A DNA stretch of 64,000 nt from Triplophysa rosa (lineage: Eukaryota > Chordata > Actinopteri > Cypriniformes > Nemacheilidae). Positions 12,195 to 23,429 of this stretch are shown one piece after another. Made by a program: the position numbers and the translations under genes. Positions within the stretch are counted from its first letter, which is position 1; each line of letters begins with the position of its first letter. The stretch is from NCBI RefSeq assembly GCF_024868665.1, contig NW_026634434.1, positions 5,001-69,000 on the forward strand, given 5' to 3'. The notes beneath the pieces are model-generated. The model had not been told where the DNA came from, did not search any database, and saw only the letters and a program-made list of their open reading frames with translations.

Positions 12195-13118
12195 CAAATT
12201 AATCGGATTAATCACACATTTTTTCTGTGATTAATCACGATTAATCGACACACAACAATTTATTTTAAAATATACTTTTACATTTTAATATTTATTTCAC
12301 ATTTTATCTTCATTGATGTAGAACAACATATTTTTTAACAGCATCATTTTATGAAAGCTAACATTTTGATATTAGTATTGTAACTGATGTCTCTATTAAA
12401 TTGATTATTTTAACATTAATTTAGCCATTCAACAGTATAATTGAGAGCTCATGTAGGAAATTGAAGGACACTTTACAGTCTTTAATGCTAAATTATAAAT
12501 TAAATGCAGAAGAATTCTCATTAAAGCTATAAAATCACATTGATTTCTTCTTTTATTTTGTTCTTTGATTAACATTAGTGACAGGAGTCACAGCAGCACG
12601 TTTAAGAACGTGGCCCCTTTAAGAGCTGTCTTAGTACGCAGAGTAGGTGACCGTCACCGCACTCCCATTTTCACAACTCTTTGCATTCATTTAAGATTTT
12701 ATTTTACACTTTGAAGTCTGTGCTTAAGAAAATGCTAGACAAAACGGGCTTTCTGACATAATCTTGTGTGGTTTTATCCATTCAAGCACGAAAGAGAACT
12801 TAACACGGATGCGCTGTCTGACAGAGATTCACCGACGCAGCCGTTACTGTACACACCAGACTGGACCTCTCGTTGCGTTTTGCTGCGTCCCACAGTTTAT
12901 AAGCTGTCTATCTTCATTGAACGCCTCAAAGCAACTGTTTCAAATCGCGCTTAAGTGGTTTAAAAGCCTGTACACGAATAAGAGCGTGATTACATAATGT
13001 AACGCTAGACAAAGGATGTCAAAACAAACGGATGCTGCGTTAATTGCGATAAATATTTTCTCACGCATTAATTTGAAAAAATTAATCGCATGCGTTAACG
13101 TGTTAACGTTGACAGCCC
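12195..13118 (-). mobile_element. hAT-like repeat (GACAGCCCTA end)
   Basis: Read on the minus strand it starts TAGGGCTGTCAACGTTAACA and contains GATTAATCG-type motifs at both ends, as in a widespread vertebrate hAT-type repeat. The plus-strand left end lacks the terminal TAGGGCTG and is probably slightly truncated. The interior (12260-13050) has no transposase ORF. Confidence 0.55.
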
Positions 13119-13500
13119 TAATATATATATATACATATATATATACAGTTTGGACAGTTTATTTTGGCTGCTTTTAGGGGATACCCTTTCAAGGTGTGTT
13201 GTGTATTGGAAGGTCATCTGGTGTTATCCAGGCCATCTGCTGTCTCTCAACATGGGAGAGGGCTTCGTTCTCCATATTCAGTCCCTTTGAAATTGGGGTT
13301 GAGAATTATAAACTGTCCTGCTGGGGTTGAGGTGAGATAACCATTTGGGAGCGATGGTTAATCTTCCCTCTTCCCTCAGAACTTTGGAGCCGAGAGAGTG
13401 TTCCGTTTGTCCCCTGCTGCCTCTGGAGTGTGACTCTTAGAGAGAGAGGAACTTTACATGACCCCTTTGATCCAACATGTGGCCAGGCTAAAACTCTACA

Positions 13501-13992
13501 CAAACCTCTACAGATGATCCAGAATGCAGCGGCAAGAGTGGTCTTCAATGAACCGAAGAGAGCGCACATCACCCCTCTCTTCATTAAGTTACATTGGCTC
13601 ACTATAGTCGCTCGAATAAAATTCAAGACTCTGCTCCTGGCCTACAAGACCACCACTGATTTGGCACTCCCTTATCTTCACTCGCTAATGCAGACTTATG
13701 TACCTGCCAGATCCTTACGCTCTGCAAACGAACGACGTCTTGTGGTGCCATCCCAAAAAGGTAAAAAATCTCTCTCACGTACCTTCTCTGTATCGGTTCC
13801 ACATTTATAGAATGATCTGCCCGCTTCTACAAGCTCAGCAGATTATGTAGCCATCTTTAAGAATCATCTGAAAACACATCTCTTCCATCAACACCTCACC
13901 GATCAGTTTTGACTTCTATCTCTTTTATACTCTTTCAAAAAAAAAAACAGCCCTGTATACTGTGGTAGGCTATATGAGACCAGTTTGTTTTT
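13501..13992 (+). pseudogene. L2-type LINE, C-terminal ORF piece 2 and start of 3' UTR
   Basis: From 13515 the reading MIQNAAARVVFNEPKRAHIT, then LHWLTIVARIKFKTLLLAYK and PARSLRSANERRLVVPSQKG, is the conserved C-terminal region of L2-like LINE proteins. A stop occurs at 13808, and the family reading continues past it (NDLPAS...LFHQHLT). The 3' UTR is cut at 13992 by the BEL/Pao element and continues at 31866. Confidence 0.8.
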
Positions 13993-14638
13993 ATTGCTTT
14001 CATGGACTATGCTCCATTTAGCTTAAACACTCCCAAGAAACTCCAGGACATGGATGATTGGAAAGTTTACTGGATGTCACGGTCCTACCTTCTTGTTTAT
14101 GAATTCCTAGTGATGTGGCAGGATCGGGACAGAGCCCTTAGGTTTTATGTGAGAAAACCATGAGATGTTTGTTTTTACTTCTCATGTGTTTTCTCGTGTC
14201 TTGTCATTGGCCCCGCCCCTCTCATCTCATGTATTGCTTTCCTCCCATGTCTAATGTTCCCCACCTGCCCTCGTTAATTATCCTTCGTTTGTCTTTCCTT
14301 TAAATGCCCTCATGTTTCTTTGTCCTAGGCTCGGTCATTGTTTCCAGTACGTCTTGTTACTCGTGTCATGTCCAGCTGTATCACCTGTTCCTGTTTCCCG
14401 CTGTTTCGTCCATTGTAGTAAGTGTTAGTTTAGTTTAATCCTTGTCTAAGTTTATGTGAGTCTAGTGTTTAGTCAGTTTACGTCCCTGTTACTTGTTTGA
14501 TTTTCTTGTTCCTGTGTTTTGCCCCCATCGTGGGTTTTTGTTTTGTGTTCTGTCATTATTTGTAAAATAAACATATCTGTTAACCCCTTCATCCCCGCCT
14601 GCCTGCGATTGGGTTCTCTCCCTCGAGATTGTGACAGA

Positions 14639-14851
14639 ATGTCCGAGCCCATAACGAACCCAGCAGGCAGCATGGACGCTATACGTTCCCTCCAGGCTCG
14701 TCTCCTCTGTGGCATTCGCCAGGGAACCGGAGACGTAGATGACTACGCGGGCCGGTTCCTCGAAGTCACAGAGGAGACAGTGTTCGGAGAGGAGGAGTTG
14801 GTGACGCTTTTCAATGCCGGTCTCAGGGGGCCACTCACGCGTCGGAGATGA
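14639..14851 (+). CDS. Short gag-like protein of the non-autonomous LTR element
   Basis: Starting at the first ATG after the left LTR, this 70-residue ORF (MSEPITNPAGSMDAIRSLQA...) includes a GIRQGTGDVDDYAGRFLEV segment, resembling short Gag-like proteins of fish Gypsy-type elements (from memory). No zinc knuckle is present. Its TGA overlaps the ATG of the next ORF (ATGA, 14848-14851). It may be a real short Gag or the head of a frameshifted longer one. Confidence 0.5.
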   Translation: MSEPITNPAGSMDAIRSLQARLLCGIRQGTGDVDDYAGRFLEVTEETVFGEEELVTLFNAGLRGPLTRRR

Positions 14852-15888
14852 GGTCACTGAGACCGCTGGACTTTGATGCAATATGGCTGTATGCCGTGGG
14901 TCGATCAGAGTCCAGGGTCTCAGTTCAACCCACCTTTTCATCTCCGCTGGTCGCGATCCCTGAGGGCCGTCCCCTGAAGATCGGGGTTGTGGGCGTCGCC
15001 ACACCGTCCTCTCCACCCTCAGCAAGCCTCAGCGGGAAGCGGGGGAGGCGAGCGTCCTGGGAGTCCACGTCCGAGGAGTCCCAGCCAGAGCCAGCCGTGC
15101 CTTTTGCCTCTTTTCTTCAGCCGACTTCCAGGCGAGTGGCTCGGCTGAAGAAGAAGAGGCAGCGGCGGGCAGCGCGGACTCCACCCCAGCCGGTGCAGCC
15201 TGTGTCCAGTCCTGTGTCCAGTCTTGTGTGCAGTCCTGTGTCCAGTCCTGTGTCCAGTCCGGTGCAGCCGGTGTCCAGTCCGGTGCAGCCGGTGTTCAGT
15301 CCGGTGCAGCCGGTGTCCAGTCCGGTGCAGACGGTGTCCAGTCCGGTGCAGCCGGCGTCCAGTTCGGTGCAGCCGGCGTCCAGTTCGGTGCAGCCTGCAT
15401 CCAGTCCGGTGCAGCTGGCGTCCATCCTAGTGTCTAGTCCGGTGATCCAGCCGGCGTACAGTCTGGTGATCCAGCCGGCGTACAGTCTGGTGATCCAGCC
15501 GGCGTACAGTCTGGTGATCCAGCCGGCGTCCCAGCCGGTGATCCAGCCGGCATCAAGCGCTGTCCAGTCGGCCTTCCAGCCAGCCTTCCAACTGGCGTCC
15601 AGCCTTGTCCCGCCGACGCCCAAGTCGGCGGTCCCCCCCAGCACTTCCCCAAAGTCCCCCAGGACTCCGCGCCCTCGAGCGCAGCCAGGGACTAAGACTG
15701 TCCCCCCTTCTCCTCATCCTTTTGGACTGCCCTCTATGAACCCTTGTTTTGCCCCACCCCGCCTCCCATGTTTGTTATTTTTAGTATGCCACCCCAATCC
15801 TGTCGTTTTGTATTCTTGTCTGCACCTTGTCTTGTTCACCATGTTTGTCTGGTTTTTGTCCTTGTCGCAGTCTGTCAATTCCTGTTAG
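14848..15888 (+). CDS. Proline/valine-rich repeat ORF of the non-autonomous LTR element
   Basis: A 346-residue ORF. Residues 1-60 look like the continuation of a Gag-like protein (RPLDFDAIWLYAVGRSESR). Residues about 85-110 are basic (RRVARLKKKRQRRAAR). Residues about 112-250 are built from tandem SSPVQPV- and IQPAYSLV-type repeats, and the C-terminus (about 310-346) is hydrophobic. The repeats also leave the opposite strand open, which shows low complexity rather than a second gene. Function is unknown. Confidence 0.4.
   Translation: MRSLRPLDFDAIWLYAVGRSESRVSVQPTFSSPLVAIPEGRPLKIGVVGVATPSSPPSASLSGKRGRRASWESTSEESQPEPAVPFASFLQPTSRRVARLKKKRQRRAARTPPQPVQPVSSPVSSLVCSPVSSPVSSPVQPVSSPVQPVFSPVQPVSSPVQTVSSPVQPASSSVQPASSSVQPASSPVQLASILVSSPVIQPAYSLVIQPAYSLVIQPAYSLVIQPASQPVIQPASSAVQSAFQPAFQLASSLVPPTPKSAVPPSTSPKSPRTPRPRAQPGTKTVPPSPHPFGLPSMNPCFAPPRLPCLLFLVCHPNPVVLYSCLHLVLFTMFVWFLSLSQSVNSC
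15200..15600 (+). repeat. Tandem repeats (GTCCAGTCCGGTGCAGCCG type)
   Basis: Roughly ten imperfect copies of an 18-24 bp unit (GTGTCCAGTCCGGTGCAGC) at 15200-15420 are followed by four 27-bp units (GTGATCCAGCCGGCGTACAGT type) at 15440-15545. They encode the P/V/S-rich part of the overlapping ORF. Confidence 0.85.
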
Positions 15889-16796
15889 TCAACCCCTTGG
15901 TGAACACCTGGAGGTGTTCATTAAGGGGGGGGGGCTCTGTCATGGTCCTACCTTCTTGTTTATGAATTCCTAGTCGTGTGGCAGAATCGGGACAGAGCCC
16001 TTAGGTTTTATGTGAGAAAACCATGAGTTGTTTGTTTTTACTTCTCATGTGTTTTCTCGTGTCTTGTCATTGGCCCCTCCCCTCTCGTCTCATGCATTGC
16101 TTTCTTCCCGTGTCTAATGTTCCCCACCTGCCCTCGTTAATTATACTTCGTTTGTCTTTCCTTTAAATGACCTCATGTTTCTTTGTCCTGGGCTCGGTCA
16201 TTGTTTCCAGTACGTCTTGTTACTCGTGTCATGTCCAGCTGTATCACCTGTTCCTGTTTCCCGCTGTTTCGTCCATTGTAGTAAGTGTTAGTTTAGTTTA
16301 ATCCTTGACTAAGTTTATGTAAGTCTGGTGTTTAGTCAGTTTACGTCCCTGTTACTTGTTTGATTTTCTTGTTCCTCTGTTTTGCCCCCATCGTGGGTTT
16401 TTGTTTTGTGTTCTGTCATTATTTGTAAAATAAACATATCTGTTAACCCCTTCATCCCTGCCTGCCTGCGATTGGGTTCTTTCCCCTAGTGCCCGTGACA
16501 ACTGGGCATATTGTGAAACTGCAATACAATACAAATGAGACATACATTGATATTAAATCCAAATACACGTGACAGAAAACAGCACGGATTATCTACACAG
16601 CGGTGATCTATATGATAAACGCAATCGAGCTAGTAAACAATCGGCAGTAATAAACATGAAGCTAACTTAGCCACCCACTCTACCGGGATGAAAACAGACA
16701 CTATCCTAATATTACATGATAACAAAATAAACTACCCTTTCTTTTCTCAAGCGGCACAACACTCCCTGCTTGGGGTCCTTAAAGAGCCCACTTTAA

Positions 16797-19556
16797 TTAA
16801 CGAATCAGTCTTTGGAGAAAAAAGCAAAACCACTTCTGTAACAGGCCGAGAAAAGGTCTTTCTGGTTCCATCCTTGACAATTTCCACTTGAACTTTCCGA
16901 ACCAATCAATCTTCTCCTGGAATGTTTTTGTGATGATGCCTTTAGGCCATTGATTTCTCTTAGCTTGATTGTCTTTCAAGAGAACCACCTCTCTGTCTTG
17001 GAGATTTGGCCTCTTTCCTTGCCACTTGTGCCGAATCTGTAATGTTTTGAGGTATTCATGTTTCCACCTTTTCCAAAACATGTCTGCTAGGCTCTGAACT
17101 TGCTTCCACTCTTCCCTGATGAGATGCGATTCCTCAAAGCTTCCTGACGGAGGAGGAGGTGCAGAAAATTTCTTGAGGGTTAGAAGCATCGCTGGAGTGA
17201 GGATTAGAAGCGAATCCGGATCCGATGACACTGGAATGAGCGGTCTAGCATTCATGATTGCGGTTACTTCGGCCATGAAGGTGCTCAAGACTTCATGTGG
17301 AAGATGAGACCTTTTCTGCTCAAGCAACATGCAATCCAAAATACGGCGGGCAATGCCAATCAGTCGTTCCCACGCGCCACCCATATGAAACGCGTGGAGC
17401 GGGTTGAATACCCAGGAGCAGCTCTGAGTGTCCAAATACTCCTCCACTCTTTTGAAACCTGGATTCGACTGGTCCATCACTGGTTCATGAGATGCGCCGA
17501 TGAAGTTAGTTCCGCAGTCGGAACGGATCTGCTTTGCGGGGCCCCTGATTGCAAAGAACCTCCTCAAGGCGTTGATAAAACTGCTGGTACTCATGGCTTC
17601 AATCACCTCGATGTGGACCGCCCTCGAACACATACAAGAGAACATCACAGCCCATCGTTTAGAGTTGAAGACTCCCCCTCTTGTACGGCGTGAGACAATT
17701 TCCCAGGGTCCAAAAACGTCGACACCTACATAGGTGAAAGAAGGTGCTACTTGTAGCCGTTCTGGTGGCAGAGCTGCCATCTGTTGACGTTCCATTTTCC
17801 CCCTCAGTCTTCTACAAATGACGCATCTGTGAAGCAAACTGCTGAAGCAGTGTTTAGCTCCCACCAGCCAGAATCCTGCCGCTCAAATGGCACCTTCGGT
17901 CAGATGTCTTCCTTGGTGTTTCACTGCTTCGTGATAGTGAGACACAAGCAGGGTAGCTATATGATCCTGGCCAGGAACGATGATGTGATGAACCTTGTTC
18001 ATACTCAGATCCGACTGCTCAATACGACCTCCTACTCTAATAAGTTGATTTCGGTCCATGATGGGGTGCAGTTTCCAAAGGCTGCTGCTTGGTGGAATTT
18101 TGGATCCTGAGTTGTTACACTTAAGTTCCTCCGAATAGCACTCGTTCTGGACGCTCTTCACAATACACGCTTCGGCTTTCAACAACTCTTCCTCTGTAGG
18201 TCGACAGACATGCCACCCTTGACATTCATCCTGGGAAGAGTGGGCGAAAGAACGAGCCACGTGGATGAGGTGAGCTATGGCTGTAAGGAGAGTGCTGAAC
18301 TTGGAGAAGCGTTCGAAGCATTGTGGATGTATCACATCTCTGGTAACATGAGTGAAACTTGCCACCACCTGGGGACGCACTTCAGAGTCGGCGTGAGGGT
18401 CGATAAGGTCGTAAGCCTCTTGAAGCTCAGGTGAATGCAAGGATACATCATGAAGAAAGGTTGGCCCTTTGAGCCAAGTTGTGCTGCTAAGCAAGTCTGA
18501 AGTCACGGTTCTTGACCCAACGTCAGCTGGGTTGAGGTGCGTTGGGACATACTTCCAAAGCCCAGAACAAGGTGATTGACGGATTCTTTTGATCCTGTTG
18601 TGTACGTAGACATAGAATCTCCTTGACTAGTTCTGGATGTATCCCAATACGACCTTGCTATCTGTGTAGTAGGTGATTTTGTCAAACTTTGTGTCCATCG
18701 CCGAAACTACCATCTCGGTGATCTCGATGGCGAGTACAGCCGTACAAAGCTCAAGTCTTGGAATAGTTAAATCAGGCTGAGGCACTAACTTCACCTTCCC
18801 AAAAACAAAACCAACGTCAGTTTGTTCTTGGTGGCTTGTCACCTTGATGTAGGCTACGGCTGCTATTGCCTTGACCGATGCATCTGCGAAGATACAAAGT
18901 TCTCTTCTTAAAGCGCCTGCAGTGGAGAATGACGTATAAGGGTGTGGTATCTGGAGTCCCTCCAGATCTCGGAGTGACCTTTTCCATCTAGTCCATTCAG
19001 TCTCCATGTCTTTGGGAAGAGGTGTATCCCAATCCTCTGCTTGCTTAGTCAGTTCTCTGAGTATGAGTCTTCCATGAACCGTGATGGGTGCGAGGAATCC
19101 TAGAGGATAGTAGAGGCTGTTCAAGGTCGAAAGCACTCCTCTTCGAGTGAATGGCTTCTGGTCATCTTCGATTCGAAACATGAATATATCTGTGCGCATG
19201 TTCCAGAACAATCCGAGGCTACGTTGTATTGGCAGATCATCAACGGAGAGATCTAGGCTGTTGACGTACTTGGTGCGATGTTCAAATGGAAACGCTTCGA
19301 TGACTGCCGGTCAATTTGAGGCAATTTTGTGTTGCCTGAGGTTAGAAGTTGCAAGCATCCTCTGTGCTCGCCTTAGGATGCTGATGGCTTCTTCCTCATT
19401 GCTGAAGGACTTCAAAGCATCGTCAACATAGAACTCGCGTTCGATGAATCTTCTTGCATCACTACCACAGTTTGCTTCTGCTTCCTTAGCTGCCCGTTGC
19501 AGACCATACACAGCAACGGCAGGAGAGGGAATATTCCCAAAAAGGTGAACTCGCAT
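16797..19556 (-). pseudogene. BEL/Pao pol: RT C-terminus, RNase H, integrase
   Basis: One reading frame on the minus strand, interrupted by three nonsense codons (19311-19313, 18627-18629, 17883-17885). In order: the RT active-site motif FYVDD (about 19430), the thumb/connection with YYPLGFLAPITVHGRLILRE, RNase H-like acidic positions (CIFADAS, LELCTA, YYTDSKVVLGY), the integrase zinc-binding region (H-x-H ... CVICRR), and the core VDVFGPW...RSDCGTNFIGA with the GAWERLIG segment that carries the BEL-type Glu. The C-terminal REVVLLKDN is typical of BEL/Pao. The upstream part of RT is absent because the frame meets DIRS copy A at 19557. Only a few stops separate it from an open frame, so it is not very old. 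Confidence 0.9.
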
Positions 19557-19745
19557 TCCCTTTCTGTCGGTCTCTCGACGTTGTGTCGAACCGACAGAAT
19601 GGGGTTTGTCTTGAGAACCTATCATCTTCTGAGTATTTAGAAAAGGCCAATGAAAATTGGCGAATGAAATTTGCATGCCGGGCTCCTCCCCGGATGTCCC
19701 GGTATAAGAGGGAAGCCGGCGTGCTCATTCATTCACCTTTTGTTC
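19557..19745 (+). repeat. DIRS copy A left inverted terminal repeat
   Basis: It contains TCGACGTTGTGTCGAACCGA and a GTATAAGAGGGAAGCC promoter-like TATA region. It is inverted at 29975-30188. Confidence 0.8.
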
Positions 19746-19809
19746 TTCAGAGCCTACGCATCTGGTGAGCTTCTCTACGATCTGGATGATCTTTCTTTCT
19801 GCTGGAATC

Positions 19810-20900
19810 TACGACATGGACAACGGACGGTCCTTTCCTGCAGTGACTCTCCCCTGGGCGTCTCGGCAGTTCCGGAGGTGTTCGAGCAATATCCTTTTCT
19901 AAAAGAGCAAATTTCTCCAGCGTGGCTTGTCCCGCTGTTCTCATGGGTGCAACACACTCATCGAGGAGGGGGACGGACACAATGCCTGCTTCCAGTACGC
20001 TGGGGCAGACGTTGTGGATACGTCCTGCCCGCACTGCGGGCGGTGACGATTCAGACGTTGCGTCACAGGTGGCTGTGTTCCCACGGGACTCAGCCACCAC
20101 CTCGTTTGCTCCCCGTTCCGTGGCGGCAGGACTACGGCCCTGCCGTCCGCTATGGCAAGCAGCGAGGGTGATATGAGGATTACTGTGAGCGATAATCCGC
20201 CAGCCACGGCTCACGGACCGTTCACACCTCATTTTGCTTGTCTGACCGTTCCCCAAAAAAGACGGTCCGCCGTCTTATTCCTCAATCACGTATTCGGACA
20301 CGATGCGTGATGATGAGATGTCTCTTGCAGCATCGGGGGGTGACGTACTGCCATCCGACTCCGACGATTCCTCGGGCTCCCTCCCTCGGGGGGTCGAGCC
20401 CAGGAAGAAGCGGACGTCGAAATGTCAGCCATGCTTTCCCGGGCCGCCGTGAGTGTTGGGTTGCAGTGCCCGCACTGCCTCTCCCGGCGCTCGCGGCTGG
20501 CTACATGGCGCCTCGGGTTTGAGCGCGGCTCCAAGCCGCGCCCGCCCCCAGTGCCGTGTTTACCGGAAGTGCATGAGGAACTTTGTAAGACCTGAAACGC
20601 CCCTTTCCGGCACGTTTCACGTCAAACAAAGTTCTGTCACCCTCTCTTCCCTCGAGGTTGAGACAGCTGGAGGATGCATCGGTGTCCCCAGGTGGAGTTG
20701 CCGCCGCGGTGCACTCGTGCCCGTAGGTGGCGGCCACCTGGGGGGGCTCGACCTAGACTCCCGTCCAAAGCATGTGGTGTCTCGGCATCTCTGGTGTCGA
20801 GAGCTTACATTGCGGCGGACCAGGCTGCCTCCTCTCTCCACGCTATGGCTCCTGCCAGGCCAGGGCGTTGAGAGAGCTCCACGAGGGTAAGACTGACCCA
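19810..20900 (+). pseudogene. DIRS copy A gag-like ORF remnant
   Basis: Pieces in shifting frames include a conserved CNTLIEEGDGHNACFQYAG...CPHCGR segment. The same segment in copy B (CNTLIEEGDGHDVYFQYAGA, about 40880) confirms the frame. It resembles the Cys/His-containing N-terminal part of DIRS Gag. Multiple frameshifts and stops occur. Confidence 0.6.
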
Positions 20901-21879
20901 GCGCTTATGAAGGAACTCCTCTCCGTCACCGACCTCGCTCTACGGGCGACCAAGGTGACCACGGGGGCCCTGGGTCGGACGATGTCCACACTTGTGGTCC
21001 ATGAGGAACTCCTCTGGCCGATACTTGCGCAGATGAGTAACGCTGAGAAGGTCCGCTTTCTCGACGTACCCGTCTCGCAAGGGGGGGCTGGTTGGTGTTA
21101 CTGTGGAGGGTTCTCGACAGTAAAAAGCAGTCCTCCGTGCCGCAACTCGGTCGCCTCGGCCGTCGAGTCCCGTGCACTGTCTGCTTCCCAGCAGCCCTGG
21201 TCCTCTTCAACGCCCTCCAGTGACATGGAGGAGACAGCGAAGAGGAGACCATCGCCCCATCAGCAGCCGCGGGCAGCGGCTGTCATGGGATCACCTCAGG
21301 GGGATCGAGGCTACCATTGGGCCCGACCCCAGCCACAGCGCTGGTAGGTCGGATAGGGACGGTTCCTGCCCCGTCCCTCCATCTGCTGGCCCCCTCTGGG
21401 GGGCTGGCGCCCACTTACTCTCAAAAAGGAGAGTTTCCTCTCTTTCTGGGTTACCTCAGCTGCTCTCACCCTCTGCACCATGGTGAACGGCAAACTCGAC
21501 GTTGCGTCATAGCAAAGCGCAATGTCGAGTATAAACACCAGCCCTCAGCACTCTCAGTCAGACAGTGCGTTGAGCTGCGCAGTCGCCAGGCAGGAAATAT
21601 GGCAGAGCCGATCTCCTCCCCGGGGGGCCTCCCCTGGCAAGGAATCCATACTGCTAGCCATCGAACCACCCTCCGCGGGGGCGATGAAGCAGATCAAGCT
21701 CGAGTCCCCTGTCACAGTTCTGGGAGCACCCAGACTGTCAGGCGGGCTGAGGAAGACGATCCGTCTCGGCTACGCGATTCAGTCGCTATACGTCCGCCCA
21801 AGTTCCGGGATGTCCTTTTACCTCAGGCAGAGGCAGGGATGCCCCCGTACTTCGGGCGGAGGTCGCCTCCCTTCTGGTG

Positions 21880-22870
21880 AAGGGAGCGATCGAGCCCGTC
21901 CCACCGGCCGAGGTGTTCAGCGGGTTTTACAGCCCGTACTTCATTGTCCCTAAGAAAAAAAGCGGAGGGTTGCGCCCTATCTTGGGTCTGTGTGTTCTGA
22001 ACAGGCACCTACACTAGCTGCCTTTCAGGATGGTCACGCAGAAGCGCATCCTGGCGTCCGTCAGGCGTCAGGACTGGTTCATGGCAATCGACCTGAAGGA
22101 CGCGTACTTTCATGTCTCGATCCTCCCTCGACTTCGGCCGTTCCGACAGTTCGCGTTCGAGGGACGGGCATATCAGTACAGGGTCCTCCCCTTCGGTCTG
22201 TCCTTGTCTCCACGAGTCTTTACGAAGGTCATGGAAGCCGCCCTCCTTCCCCGCGAGGACTAGCGCGCCCGGTCAGTGTTGAACTGCCTGAGATCAGACA
22301 GTCAGCGGTCCCCCTGTAACAGGAGGCTCCTGGGATTCATGGCATCCTCGGCGGGGGTGGCCTCCCCTCGGGTCGATGCATATACGACCGCTCCAACACT
22401 GTCGGCAGAGTCAAGTTCCTTGGAGAGCGTGGTACACCGGCAGCAGGCGTTGGTCACACGCTTTTCTGCCGACACACCCTAAGGGGTGCCGTGTGCAATG
22501 GGCAAGCAGTGTCGGGGCGGTGGACGGGCCCCCGCCTGCATTGGCATTCAACTGCCTAGAGTTGTGGGTTGTGCTACTTGCATTGAGGGACTTCCTCTCG
22601 TGCAGGGAAGCACGTGCTGGTTTGGTTGGACAGCACAGCTGCTGTGGCGTATTCTTCACTCACAGCAGCTAACATGACTCGCCCGACGCCTCCTCCTCTG
22701 GAGTCAGCAGGTGATCAGCTCCCTGCGAGCCACACACATCCCAGGCATCCTGAACCAGACAGCCGATGTGCTCTCTCATCAGTTGACGCCTTGCGGAGAG
22801 TGGCGACTCCCTCCCCGCGCAGCCGGCTCATTTGGGGGCAGTTTAGCCAGGCACAGGTGGTCCTGTTGTC
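21880..22870 (+). pseudogene. DIRS copy A reverse transcriptase / RNase H remnant
   Basis: 22030-22263 encodes FMAIDLKDAYFHVSILP and YQYRVLPFGLSLSPRVFTKV, classic DIRS RT motifs. The following YLDDW block is missing: after ALLPRED the sequence jumps. RNase H-like sequence follows in other frames (FNCLELWVVLLALRDFL, HVLVWLDSTAAVAY, RATHIPGILNQTADVLS at about 22530-22770). Confidence 0.75.
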
Positions 22871-23429
22871 TCCCCGAACTCCTCCCATTGTCCGCTTGGG
22901 CACTCCCTGTCCGAGGTACCCTCGGCACGGATGCCCTTGCGCACAGCTGGCCGCGGGACAAGCGGAAGTACGCTTCCCCCCAGTGAGCCTCATTGCACAG
23001 GGCCTGTGCAAGGCCAGGGAAGAGGAGCATCAAGTGGTACTAGTTACGCCCCTTCGGCCTAACCAGGACTTGGTTCTCGGAGCTGAGGCTCTGACAACAA
23101 CTCCCCCCTGGCCGCTCCCCCTGGCGGACAGCTTCCCCAGGGGAAGGGGCACGTTACGGCATCCCAGGCAAAACCTGGTCTCCATGTCTGGACGGGACGA
23201 GGAGATCCTGAGTGACCCACCCCCAGTCCGGTTGGGACGTCACTCAGGCTAGGGCTTCGGCCACTGGGCGGCTATACGCCCATAGGTGGCGCCTCTTCTC
23301 GTCCTGGTGCTCTTCTCGGTGAGAAGACCCGCGGAGTTGCTCGGTCGGGTACGGGCTGTACCGTCCTCAAAAGAGACGGGGGAGTAACCTCTCCCCCTCC
23401 ACACTGGGAATGTATGTAGCCGCTACGGC

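Larger units (their letters stand above)
10501..13500 (-). mobile_element. TG...CA-bounded insertion in the LINE (candidate solo LTR)
   Basis: The segment begins TGGAGTGCAAATG, ends CTCTACA, and is flanked by CAAA on both sides (10497-10500 and 13501-13504), which fits an LTR-type integration with a 4-bp target duplication. Removing the nested solo LTR (10926-11431) and the hAT-like repeat (12195-13118) leaves about 1.5 kb with no ORF of note. I therefore favour a large solo LTR; the strand is guessed from a TTTATT-type reversed polyadenylation context near 10816. A simple GA run lies at 11582. Confidence 0.45.
14075..16500 (+). mobile_element. Non-autonomous LTR retrotransposon, TSD ACTGG
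   Basis: The two LTRs, 14075-14636 and 15938-16500, are nearly identical (start TGTCA[C/T]GGTCCTACC, end GTGACA). ACTGG is found on both sides (14069-14073 and 16501-16505, with one extra A at the left junction). A polypurine run of A2G10 ends just before the right LTR (15923-15934). The interior of 1.3 kb encodes only a short gag-like protein and a repetitive ORF, with no protease, RT or integrase, so it needs enzymes from another element. The LTR carries AATAAA at about 14566. Because it interrupts the BEL/Pao LTR, it is younger. Confidence 0.85.
13998..16761 (-). repeat. BEL/Pao 3' LTR, split by a 2.4-kb insertion
   Basis: 13998-14073 and 16501-16761 together match the LTR at 31329-31860, including GACTATGCTCCATT and GATCTATATGATAAACG. 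The copy has lost about 190 bp present in the other LTR near 31630-31830. Confidence 0.85.

Noticed and set aside
15117..15652. Open frames on the minus strand and in other plus frames over the P/V repeat region
   Set aside because: Tandem repeats of multiples of three keep several frames open; no start context or family match.
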